A program made the translations under genes and the position numbers. The notes beneath the pieces were generated by a model. The model searched no databases and was not told the origin of the DNA. It was given only the letters and a program-made list of their open reading frames with translations. This document shows positions 18,164 to 26,460 of a stretch of DNA of 64,000 nt, piece after piece. The stretch spans positions 114,739 through 178,738 of the forward strand of contig NZ_CANLVZ010000008.1 of the NCBI RefSeq assembly GCF_947494755.1. The letters are read 5' to 3'. Position 1 is the first letter of the stretch; every line of letters starts with the position of its first letter. Source of the stretch: an uncultured Tateyamaria sp. Its GTDB lineage: Bacteria > Pseudomonadota > Alphaproteobacteria > Rhodobacterales > Rhodobacteraceae.

Positions 18164-20566
18164 ATGAAAACACATTACCGGGTGGTGGTGATCGGTGGCG
18201 GCGTTGTGGGCACATCGGTGCTCTATCACCTGGCCAAACTGGGGTGGAGCGATGTGTGCCTGATCGAACGCTCGGTGCTGACAGCCGGGTCAAGCTGGCA
18301 CGCGGCGGGCGGGTTTCACGCGCTGAACGCGGACCCCAACATCGCGCAACTGCAGGCCTATACGATCGACCTGTTCGAGGACATTCAGGCCGAAAGCGGT
18401 CAGGATATCGGCCTGCACATGACCGGTGGCTTGACGATGGCAGGCACGCCGGACCGGTGGGAATGGCTGCAATCGGCTTATCGCACGTTCCAGTCCATCG
18501 GGATCGAGGATTGCCGCCTCGTCACGGTCGAAGAAGCGGTTGAATTGAACCCGATCATGTCGGGTGACGGGTTGCTGGGCGGCATGTGGGCCGACCGCGA
18601 GGGGTATATCGACACCACCGGCACCGTGCACGCCTATGCCGGGGCCGCCAAGAAACGCGGCGCGACAGTGATCGAACACAACCGGGTGCTGGAACTGAAC
18701 CAGACCTTGCAAGGCTGGGAGGTTGTCACCGAACAGGGCACCATATCCTGTGAGCATGTCGTGAACGCTGCGGGCCTCTGGGCCAAGCAGGTGGGCCGCA
18801 TGGCAGGCGTCGAACTGCCCGTCTCGCCGCTCAACCACCACTACCTGATTTCCGACACGATCCCCGCGCTGGAGGAGCTGGATTTCGAGGTGCCCATGAC
18901 CGTGGACCTCGAAGGGTTCACCTATCTGCGTCAGGATCAGAAGGGCGTTTTGCTGGGTATTTACGAGATCAACCACCAGCACTGGATGATGGACGGCGCG
19001 CCGTGGGAATACGGGTTTGAACTTCAACAGGAAGACCCTGATCGCATTGAAAAAGAGTTGATCATGGGCTTTGAACGCTATCCCGCGTTGCAGGATGTGG
19101 GCGTGAAGACGTGGGTGAACGGTGCCTTCACCTTCAGCCCCGACGGCAACCCCTTGGTGGGCCCGGTGCCACGCAAGCGCGGCTATTGGTCGGCCTGCGC
19201 GGTGATGGCCGGGTTCCTGCAAGGGGGCGGCGTGGGCAAATCGCTGGCCGAATGGATGGTGCATGGCGAGCCTGAGGCGGATGTCTACGGCATGGATGTG
19301 GCCCGCTATGGCATCTGGGCCGAGAACAAGCAGTACATCAAGGAAACGACCGGCCAATTCTATTCCCGCCGCTTCGTGATGACCTACCCCAACGAACAAC
19401 TGCCGGCCGGCCGGCCCTTGAAAACCGCACCGGCATATGCGGACATGACCGCCGCCGGGTGCCACTGGGGTCAAAGCTGGGACCTCGAAGTGCCGCTCTA
19501 TTTCGCGCCACATGGGTTTGCCGAAACGCCATCTCTAAAACGCAGCAACGCCCACGACATCGTGGCCGCCGAATGTAAGGCAGTGCGCGAGCGGGTGGGC
19601 CTGCTGGATATCTCCGGCTTTTCGCGCGTCGAGGTCACCGGCGAGAATGCGGAGGCGTGGCTGAACTCGATCATGGCCTCGCGCCTGCCCGCACCGGGCC
19701 GCGCACGCCTCGCACCGATGCTGGGCGAAGACGGACGGCTCAAGGGTGATCTGACCGTGTTCAATTGGGGCGATGGCGTCTGGTGGATCATGGGCAGCTA
19801 CTATCTGCGGACATGGCATCAACGCTGGTTCGACGATCACATGATGGACGGTGTGACGCTCAACGACCTAGGCGACGAAATGGCTGGCTTTTCCCTGTCA
19901 GGCCCCAAATCCAAAGCGGTCATCGACGCGCTAACGGATGGCAAGGCGAGTGCACTGCCCTTCATGGGCTGCGGCACCTTCGACATCGGGCTACTTCAAT
20001 GCAAGGTCGGTCGGCTGTCCGTCACGGGCGAGATGGGGTATGAAATCCACTGCCGTATGGGAGACCATGCGACCTTGCGCAAAACGCTGCTGGCCGCGGG
20101 TGCGGATCACGGGATGATCGAATACGGGTTCAACGCGCTGCTGTCCTTGCGGCTTGAAAAGTCGTTCGGTATCTGGTCGGCGGAATTCACCCAAGGCTAC
20201 ACGCCGGCCATGACCGGCATGGACCGTTGGATCGATTGGGACAAGGAATTCGTCGGCAAGACCTCAGCGGTCGCTGAACGTGATGGCAACGGCCCCGCGC
20301 AGATGCAGGTCACGCTCGAGGTGGACGCCGATGGCGCGGATGCGTCGGGGTACGAACCGGTCTGGAAAGACGGGCAAAAGGTGGGCTTTGTCACCTCGGG
20401 TGGGTTCGGGCACACCACAGGCAAATCGCTCGCCATGGCGCTGCTCGATGCGGATCATAGCGGCACTGGCACGGACCTGACGGTACATATCGTCGGGGTC
20501 GAACGCACCGCCAAGGTCATTGCAGCCTCGCCCTATGACCCCGAGGGCAAGGCGATGCGCGGATGA
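18164..20566 (+). CDS. Dimethylglycine/sarcosine dehydrogenase-like flavoprotein with GcvT domains
   Basis: An 800-residue two-part enzyme. The N-terminal half is a DAO-type FAD oxidoreductase with VVVIGGGVVGTS (GxGxxG at residues 11-16) and SSWHAAGGFHALN, where H46 matches the histidine that carries covalent FAD in dimethylglycine and sarcosine dehydrogenases. The C-terminal half, from about residue 430, is a GcvT-like aminomethyltransferase domain expected to pass the released one-carbon unit to tetrahydrofolate. It should therefore demethylate an N-methylated amine. I chose the ATG at 18164 because AGAGGGCAG precedes it; an in-frame ATG at 18146 lacks a site. Its stop overlaps the MttB-type gene (ATGA). 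Confidence 0.88.
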   Translation: MKTHYRVVVIGGGVVGTSVLYHLAKLGWSDVCLIERSVLTAGSSWHAAGGFHALNADPNIAQLQAYTIDLFEDIQAESGQDIGLHMTGGLTMAGTPDRWEWLQSAYRTFQSIGIEDCRLVTVEEAVELNPIMSGDGLLGGMWADREGYIDTTGTVHAYAGAAKKRGATVIEHNRVLELNQTLQGWEVVTEQGTISCEHVVNAAGLWAKQVGRMAGVELPVSPLNHHYLISDTIPALEELDFEVPMTVDLEGFTYLRQDQKGVLLGIYEINHQHWMMDGAPWEYGFELQQEDPDRIEKELIMGFERYPALQDVGVKTWVNGAFTFSPDGNPLVGPVPRKRGYWSACAVMAGFLQGGGVGKSLAEWMVHGEPEADVYGMDVARYGIWAENKQYIKETTGQFYSRRFVMTYPNEQLPAGRPLKTAPAYADMTAAGCHWGQSWDLEVPLYFAPHGFAETPSLKRSNAHDIVAAECKAVRERVGLLDISGFSRVEVTGENAEAWLNSIMASRLPAPGRARLAPMLGEDGRLKGDLTVFNWGDGVWWIMGSYYLRTWHQRWFDDHMMDGVTLNDLGDEMAGFSLSGPKSKAVIDALTDGKASALPFMGCGTFDIGLLQCKVGRLSVTGEMGYEIHCRMGDHATLRKTLLAAGADHGMIEYGFNALLSLRLEKSFGIWSAEFTQGYTPAMTGMDRWIDWDKEFVGKTSAVAERDGNGPAQMQVTLEVDADGADASGYEPVWKDGQKVGFVTSGGFGHTTGKSLAMALLDADHSGTGTDLTVHIVGVERTAKVIAASPYDPEGKAMRG

Positions 20567-22092
20567 GCGATCAACCCAGACGACGACGCGGGCGCGGCGC
20601 GCCACCCGCCAAGACCCGCAAGACGGACTACCGCCGATTGCGCAACCCGTTCCCGGCAATGAACGTGTTTTCCGACGACCGGGTCGCGGCAATGCACGAC
20701 GCCGCGCTGGATGTGCTGGAACGGCTCGGCATCAAGGTGCTGCTACCCGAGGCGCGCGCGGCGTTCGAAGCCGCGGGCGCGCGCGTCGATGAGAGCACAC
20801 AGATGGTCCATATCGGGCGCGAGGTGGTCGAGGCCGCCCTTGCCACCGCGCCCAAATCCTTTGCGCTGAAAGGCGGTGCGCGCGAGCGCGATCAGGTGAT
20901 GGAACTGGGCACCATGATCTTTCAGCCCGGCGCGGGCTGCCCTCACGCGACAGACCTCGAGCGCGGACGCCGCCCCGGCACCGAACAGGACTTTCGCGAA
21001 CTCATCACCCTGACCCAACATTTCGACGTGCTGCACATGATCCCGCCACTGGTCGAACCACAGGACGTGCCCATTCACCTGCGCCACTATGCGATGACCG
21101 AGGGGCAAATGGAGTTGACGGACAAGGTACCGTTCATCTATTCGCGCGGCACTGGGCAGGTTGATCAGTCCTTCGAGATGCTGCAAATTGCGCGCGGGCT
21201 GTCGGACGCCGAATTCCGCGCCGAGGCGCATTGCTACACCATCATCAACACCAACTCGCCGCGCCAGTTGGATATCCCTATGGCCCTCGGGATCATGGAT
21301 TTCGCGCGCGCCGGTCAGATGGCGATCATTACACCCTTCACCCTGATGGGGGCGATGGCACCGATTACCGTGGCGGGGGCCATGACGCTGTCCCATGCCG
21401 AGGCGTTGGCCGCCATCACCCTGGGCCAGTTGGTCAACCCCGGCGCGCCTGTGTGCTACGGCACGTTCACCTCGAATGTCGACATGAAGTCAGGCGCGCC
21501 CGTCTTCGGCACACCCGAACACTTCAAGGCATCACTCGCCGCCGGTCAGCTTGCACGTCATGTCGGACTGCCGTGGCGCTGCGCATCCGGTTCCGCAGCA
21601 AACTTGGGCGATGTGCAGGCCGCCAACGAAACCCAGTTCGGGACGTGGGGGTGCCTGATGGCGGGGGCGACGGTGACCCTGCACGCGGCAGGCTGGCTTG
21701 AAGGAGGGCTGACCGTCTCTTACGAAAAGCTGATTACGGATGTCGAAGTGCTGCAAATGATCGCCGAGTTATGTGTCGAAACTCCCGCAGAAGAGGCCGA
21801 GATCGCATTGGACGCGTTGCAGGAGGTGCAACCGGGCGGCCACTTTTTCGGCGCGGCGCACACGATGGAACGCTACAGCACCGAGTTCTACGAACCGCTG
21901 GTGGCGGACTTTGCCAATATCGGCACCTGGGAAGAGCGGGGCAGCGTGGACGCCACGGCCCGCGCGACCGACATATGGAAAGGCATCCTGCGCGACTTTA
22001 CCCCGCCCACGGGTCGCCAAGACAACCTTGAAGACTTGCGCACCTATATCAGCAAACGCAGCGCCGAAGGTGGCTGCGCGCCGGAAAGCTGA
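20563..22092 (+). CDS. Trimethylamine methyltransferase (MttB)-superfamily protein, non-pyrrolysine type
   Basis: A 509-residue MttB-family protein. The superfamily moves a methyl group from quaternary or tertiary amines to a corrinoid protein; members without pyrrolysine, such as MtgB, act on glycine betaine or related betaines. The frame is read through with no internal amber codon, so this is a non-Pyl member. The N-terminal 20 residues are strongly basic (MSDQPRRRRGRGAPPAKTRK). The body carries family-like stretches such as FSDDRVAAMHDAALDVLERLG and YGTFTSNVDMKSGAPVFGTP. It overlaps the flavoprotein stop by four bases. No corrinoid-binding partner (MttC-like) is encoded nearby, which is unusual. 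The methyl donor and acceptor remain unknown. Confidence 0.85.
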   Translation: MSDQPRRRRGRGAPPAKTRKTDYRRLRNPFPAMNVFSDDRVAAMHDAALDVLERLGIKVLLPEARAAFEAAGARVDESTQMVHIGREVVEAALATAPKSFALKGGARERDQVMELGTMIFQPGAGCPHATDLERGRRPGTEQDFRELITLTQHFDVLHMIPPLVEPQDVPIHLRHYAMTEGQMELTDKVPFIYSRGTGQVDQSFEMLQIARGLSDAEFRAEAHCYTIINTNSPRQLDIPMALGIMDFARAGQMAIITPFTLMGAMAPITVAGAMTLSHAEALAAITLGQLVNPGAPVCYGTFTSNVDMKSGAPVFGTPEHFKASLAAGQLARHVGLPWRCASGSAANLGDVQAANETQFGTWGCLMAGATVTLHAAGWLEGGLTVSYEKLITDVEVLQMIAELCVETPAEEAEIALDALQEVQPGGHFFGAAHTMERYSTEFYEPLVADFANIGTWEERGSVDATARATDIWKGILRDFTPPTGRQDNLEDLRTYISKRSAEGGCAPES

Positions 22093-22754
22093 TGGGCGCG
22101 CCCCTGCTGCACAGGGATGACCCGGCCAAGGATCTGCTGATTGGCAATGTCAAAGTCACGAGGCAGGATTGGCTGAACGCGGCCCTTGCGGTCTTGAAAC
22201 AAGGTGGGGTCGAGGCGGTCAAAGTGGCCGATCTGGCCGCCGGGCTGGATGTGTCGCGATCCAGCTTCTATTGGTATTTCAAGAACCGGACCGACCTCTT
22301 GGATGCCCTGTTGCAACATTGGCAGGACACAAACACCGCCGCGATGGTGGCGCAGGCCAATGCGCCCGCTGACACGATCACCGCCGCCTGCTGCAATGTT
22401 TTTCGTTGCAACATCAACGCCGATCTGTTCGATAATCGCCTCGACTTTGCGATCCGGGATTGGGCGCGCCGGTCCGACCGGGTGAACGTGGTGCTCAAGG
22501 CCGGGGACGATGCGCGGTTGGAGGCCCTGACCGAGATGTTTGCCCGTTTCGCTTATGACCCGCTTGAGGCAAAGGCCCGCGCGCGCGTCCTCTACTACAT
22601 GCAGCTTGGATATGATGACGCGAACCTCGGCGAAACCCTTGCAGAGCGTCTGGCGATGGTGCCCGAATATCTGGTGGCCTTCACCGGAAAATCTGCGCAC
22701 CCCGAAGAGATCAATGCCTTTATCGAATATGCGCGCGCTGTCACCGATGCTTGA
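22092..22754 (+). CDS. TetR/AcrR-family transcriptional regulator
   Basis: A 220-residue repressor-type regulator. The TetR helix-turn-helix is at residues 35-65 (VEAVKVADLAAGLDVSRSSFYWYF), followed by a helical ligand-binding domain with no recognised pocket motif. The ATG at 22092 overlaps the last base of the MttB-type stop (TGATG), so it is translated within the amine demethylation operon and is probably autoregulating that operon. PobA follows after 50 bp. The ligand is unknown. Confidence 0.9.
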   Translation: MGAPLLHRDDPAKDLLIGNVKVTRQDWLNAALAVLKQGGVEAVKVADLAAGLDVSRSSFYWYFKNRTDLLDALLQHWQDTNTAAMVAQANAPADTITAACCNVFRCNINADLFDNRLDFAIRDWARRSDRVNVVLKAGDDARLEALTEMFARFAYDPLEAKARARVLYYMQLGYDDANLGETLAERLAMVPEYLVAFTGKSAHPEEINAFIEYARAVTDA

Positions 22755-22804
22755 CCCCCGACCACGGCCGCCCCAAAGATTGCCCTTTTAAGAAATGAGG
22801 GCCT

Positions 22805-23974
22805 ATGCGCACCCAGGTTGTGATAGTCGGCGGCGGACCATCCGGGCTTTTGCTTGGGCAACTGCTGTACAAGGCCGGGATCGAAGCGATTGTGCTGGAA
22901 CGCAAGTCGCGCGCCCATGTGCTGGGCCGTATCCGCGCCGGGGTTCTTGAACGCGGCCTGGTCGGGCTGATGGGTGAGGCGGGTGTAGATGCCCGGATGA
23001 AGGCCGAAGGGTTTGTGCATGACGGCACCCTGATCGCCTATGATAACGACATGTTCCGGGTGGATTTCACACAACATACAGATGCAACTGTTCTGGTCTA
23101 TGGCCAGACCGAGTTGACCCGCGACCTCTATGATGCGCGCGACAAGACCGGAGGCGAAACCCGGTTTGAAGTGGATAAAGTGGTGATCAACGACGCAGAC
23201 ACCGACACCCCGTTTGTCACCTTTGACCAGGACGGAACGCACCACCGCATCGACTGCGATTTCGTGGCGGGATGTGATGGCTTTCACGGGGTCAGTCGCA
23301 AGACAATCCCCGCATCCGTCCGCCGCGAGTATGAAAAAGTGTACCCGTTCGGCTGGCTTGGCGTGCTGTCTGAAACGCCGCCTGTGAATGACGAGCTGAT
23401 CTATGCCAACTCTGATCGCGGCTTTGCCTTATGTTCGATGCGCAATGCCAACCTCAGCCGGTACTACATCCAATGCGATGAAGGCGATGATGCCGCGAAC
23501 TGGAGCGATGACGCGTTCTGGGACGAGCTGCGCCGCCGCATTCCACCCACCGCCGCCGAGACGCTGATCACGGGGCCAGCCCTCGAAAAATCCATCGCAC
23601 CCTTGCGCAGTTTCGTCACCGAACCGATGCGGTGGGGGCGCTTGTTTCTGTGCGGGGATGCCGCGCATATCGTCCCACCCACCGGAGCCAAGGGCCTGAA
23701 CACCGCCGCCTCGGATGTGCACTATCTCAATCAGGGTTTGCGCCAGTTCTATGCGGACAATGACACCCATGGCATTGATGTCTATTCGGAAAAGGCACTG
23801 GCGCGGGTGTGGAAGACCGAGCGGTTCAGTTGGTGGTTTTCAAACCTCATGCACCACTCCCCCGGCCAAAGCGCGTTTGACAAAAAGATGCAGCTGGCTG
23901 AACTTGCCCTGCTGCGCGACAGCCCCGAAGCGCAAGCTGCCATGGCGCTGAACTATGTTGGGCTGCCCTACTGA
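22805..23974 (+). CDS. pobA: 4-hydroxybenzoate 3-monooxygenase
   Basis: An FAD-dependent aromatic hydroxylase converting 4-hydroxybenzoate to protocatechuate with NADPH and oxygen. The 389-residue length is exactly that expected. Signatures: VVIVGGGPSGLLLG (FAD dinucleotide motif), RIRAGVLERG (a PobA hallmark), FVAGCDGFHG (the DG motif) and LFLCGDAAHIVPPTGAKGLN (the GD motif). The C-terminal residues ending NYVGLPY are family-like. It is 50 bp after the TetR gene with an AAATGAGG-type site, so may share the operon transcript or have its own promoter. No linked protocatechuate pathway genes are in the window. Confidence 0.95.
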   Translation: MRTQVVIVGGGPSGLLLGQLLYKAGIEAIVLERKSRAHVLGRIRAGVLERGLVGLMGEAGVDARMKAEGFVHDGTLIAYDNDMFRVDFTQHTDATVLVYGQTELTRDLYDARDKTGGETRFEVDKVVINDADTDTPFVTFDQDGTHHRIDCDFVAGCDGFHGVSRKTIPASVRREYEKVYPFGWLGVLSETPPVNDELIYANSDRGFALCSMRNANLSRYYIQCDEGDDAANWSDDAFWDELRRRIPPTAAETLITGPALEKSIAPLRSFVTEPMRWGRLFLCGDAAHIVPPTGAKGLNTAASDVHYLNQGLRQFYADNDTHGIDVYSEKALARVWKTERFSWWFSNLMHHSPGQSAFDKKMQLAELALLRDSPEAQAAMALNYVGLPY

Positions 23975-24857
23975 GTGATCCGCAACGCGCCCGCGCGATG
24001 CTCGACCCATGCCGCCCGCCCGACACTGACTGTCAAGACGACGAAAACCGCGATGGACCACATGATCGCTTGCGCGGCAGCCTCTACGAATTGCGGTGCG
24101 CTCTCGCCACCTGCGGCCATCCCGTCCTCGCCCGGATTGACGAAGGGTGCCTGGCAAGCAATAGCCATCCCAAGGGCTGCGCCGATCTGTTGGAACGGTT
24201 GCACCGCCCCGGCCCCGGACCCGTCGTCCTGTGCGTCAACACTCAACATCGGCAGTCGAAACAGGACATGATCGCGGTCGCCATGCCGATGCCACAGATC
24301 AAAAATGGCATGGCAAACCCATAGGGATTCAGATCAGAACCCGTCGAACGGATGACAGCCTGAAGGCTCACTATCCCCACATACAACAGCGCAGCCCCAA
24401 TTGCGATCCGGGCAGCGAGACGATGGCCACCGAACCGTTCTGTCGCCATAGAGGCCAGCATCACACCGACGGGAAACCGGGTCATTATCAGATCGCTTTG
24501 CAGTGCGCGGAGTGCGGCGGCGGCGCCAAGCGGAATGTTGACGAAAAACGCCAGCCGCCATCCATCTCCAATATGTCCGCAGAAATCGACGCATCTCCGA
24601 ACAATGGGTCCTGCCACCTACGCCGAGACTCGAGATGGTTCCGGACAGGCCAAAAGCCCGCGCCCTTTCTTCCGGGGGGAGACGATAACATGCGCGATGG
24701 CGAGGACCTGTGGCGTCATCGCCGCCGCCGCCAGGCCCCGCAACGCGCGCGCGGTGAACAACTCGACAATGCCCGGTGCAGGCCCACACAAGCGCGAAGC
24801 GAACGTGAAGCCCGCCATCCCGATCACAAACAGCTCACGCCGCCCAAACACGCATAG
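23968..24857 (-). pseudogene. Decayed MFS drug-exporter-like gene (DHA2/EmrB type)
   Basis: Remains of a multidrug-type MFS permease on the minus strand in three frames. From the 5' end: a piece beginning FGRRELFVIGMAGFTFASRLCG and containing ALRGLAAAAMTPQVLAIAHV (24618-24851); a middle piece in another frame with ERARAFGLSGTISSLGV; then GDGWRLAFFVNIPLGAAAAL and LICGIGMATAIMS (24243-24617); and a C-terminal piece with AVQPFQQIGAALGMAIACQ (23968-24249). The first helices are missing, and at least two frameshifts plus internal losses separate the parts. It converges with pobA, overlapping its stop. Clearly a non-functional relic. Confidence 0.8.
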
Positions 24858-24872
24858 CCAAAATAGCGCGGG

Positions 24873-25427
24873 TCAAGGGGCCAGCCATTGGCCTTTCCAC
24901 GCATCCGAGCGCCGGAATTCGGCACGGCGGTGCTGCGCCCCCAGATGCACAAGATCAATGTGGCTGATGACGCAGTGCAGCACCGCGAACCGATCCCGCC
25001 GCGCCGGTTTTTCATAGGCATAGACGTCCGAAATCGGCGTGCCGGGATCAGGCGCAGTCCCGTAGGAGACCCGCGAGGCGGCAGGAACCTTGTCCCAGGC
25101 CGCCTGCACTGCATCGCCGGTTTGAATGGTGACACGGCTGGTCAGGCGAATTTGCAGGTTGGATCTGGGCACCCACACATGCAGCGCGGCATGCGGGTTC
25201 GCCCTCAGCGCCGCGAATTTCGGTGTCGCGATATCTGTGTGCACCTCGACCACACCCTCCGCCTGCCCGGCATGGCGCAGCGCCACCGTTCGCGCCTCGG
25301 GCAGTCCATCGGAGGAGACGGTCGCAAAGGTCGGATAGCGCGCAGGGGCCTTGCCGTCGGCCACGCCACGCCGCAAATGCTGCCAGCCCTCTTCCAGAAA
25401 GGCCGCCAGATCGTTTAGATCATTCAT
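24873..25427 (-). CDS. Pyridoxamine 5'-phosphate oxidase (PNPOx)-like flavoprotein
   Basis: A 184-residue FMN-binding split-barrel protein of the PNPOx-like family. Family pattern is visible: YPTFATVSSDGLPEARTVAL at the first strands, TPKFAALRANPHAALHVWVP in the middle and a basic/aromatic C-terminal segment. It overlaps the 3' end of the AttH-like gene by 8 bases and is last in the operon. It could be an oxidase, reductase or FMN/haem-binding protein. It is too divergent, and its neighbours too unrelated to vitamin B6, for me to call it PdxH. Confidence 0.8.
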   Translation of the reverse strand: MNDLNDLAAFLEEGWQHLRRGVADGKAPARYPTFATVSSDGLPEARTVALRHAGQAEGVVEVHTDIATPKFAALRANPHAALHVWVPRSNLQIRLTSRVTIQTGDAVQAAWDKVPAASRVSYGTAPDPGTPISDVYAYEKPARRDRFAVLHCVISHIDLVHLGAQHRRAEFRRSDAWKGQWLAP

Positions 25428-26460
25428 ATCCTGTCATCTCCAGATAGCCGACGCCTGTATGGGAACCTTCGACGATCACCGGGCCCTCCCAGTAGGGGAT
25501 GCTCAGCGGCATCCACGCTTGGGTGTTGAGCGCCTCAACCCGCACATCAACGCCACGATCCGGCAGTTGAACCTGCCACGTCGTGGGCACATCGCGCCCG
25601 CCCACATCGCTTTGGGCCACAGGTTGAGCCGCAAAGGCCCCGTCTGGATAAGCCGTCGTGCGCCCATCCGCCCCAATCCATGTGGAGGCGCTGTAAAGCG
25701 AACCGTCACGCTGGCGCAATTGAAACCCCATCAGCTTGGCCCCATCGTCAAAGGACAAGGAAAACCAATCCCAACCCGACTGATTGTCCGACAGCGGTTG
25801 CGAGGACCATTCCCGATCAAGCCAGGCATTGCCCGTCACCTCAACCGATCCATCAGGCAATATCAGGGTGCCTGCTATCTTGTAGAACGGTTGAGAATAA
25901 TAATAGCTCGCCTGCCCCTCGACAGATTTGACCGAAAACCCGTGCTGCCCGTGGAACACCAGCGGGCCCTGCGCCTGCAACGCCATGTCATAGGCAAAGT
26001 CGGGACCTTGGGCCGTCAACGTCAGAGTGTCAAAGTCCGCCCCCTCCATCGCCCATTCGTCAATCCAGGCACGGAACGGTTCGGCTTGGACGCCTGCAAC
26101 TCCGACGCCCCCCCGCGCGAAGCGTTCGGTGGCGAAATGGGCCTGTGGAGTGGTTACCGCCGCATGAGCAAACCAGACCTGTGGCGAAGACCAGCCTGCG
26201 TCCTCTCCGGGTGCGATGGCCGTGCGAAACAAGGTCCATTGCAATCCGTATTGCGTGCCATCCGCACTGGTCAGGTTGGCTGTCAGATACCACCACTCGA
26301 TACGGTATTCCGGGTGCGGGCCGTGATCTGCGGGAAAGTCGAATTGCGGATCGGCCTGCGGCACTGCGAACTTCTGGGCATCCGTGCCCAAGCCCGCAAA
26401 ACCCTGCGCGAACACGCTGAGAGGCCAAAGCAGAAGGAAGAGGAGCAGCCTAATGCTCAT
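25420..26460 (-). CDS. AttH / carotenoid 1,2-hydratase-like lipocalin-fold lipid-associated protein, secreted
   Basis: A 346-residue protein with an N-terminal signal peptide (MSIRLLLFLLLWPLSVFAQG) and an AttH/CrtC-like double lipocalin fold. The characteristic EYRIEWWYLTANLTSADG motif lies near residue 55, and AWLDREWSSQPL (residues about 220-230) resembles the family's D-R-x-W element. The ATG at 26460 overlaps the permease stop by 11 bases. In AttEFGH-type systems such proteins are encoded with an ABC ATPase and FtsX-type permease, exactly as here. Function of these systems is poorly known; carotenoid hydration is not implied without a crt cluster. Confidence 0.85.
   Translation of the reverse strand: MSIRLLLFLLLWPLSVFAQGFAGLGTDAQKFAVPQADPQFDFPADHGPHPEYRIEWWYLTANLTSADGTQYGLQWTLFRTAIAPGEDAGWSSPQVWFAHAAVTTPQAHFATERFARGGVGVAGVQAEPFRAWIDEWAMEGADFDTLTLTAQGPDFAYDMALQAQGPLVFHGQHGFSVKSVEGQASYYYSQPFYKIAGTLILPDGSVEVTGNAWLDREWSSQPLSDNQSGWDWFSLSFDDGAKLMGFQLRQRDGSLYSASTWIGADGRTTAYPDGAFAAQPVAQSDVGGRDVPTTWQVQLPDRGVDVRVEALNTQAWMPLSIPYWEGPVIVEGSHTGVGYLEMTGYE

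Noticed and set aside
18290-19513. 407-codon minus-strand frame opposite the dimethylglycine-dehydrogenase-like gene
   Set aside because: Antisense shadow with no recognisable domain or ribosome site.
24873-25427. PNPOx-like gene as pdxH (vitamin B6 synthesis)
   Set aside because: Overall pattern fits the broader split-barrel family, and the operon context is an envelope exporter, not B6 metabolism.
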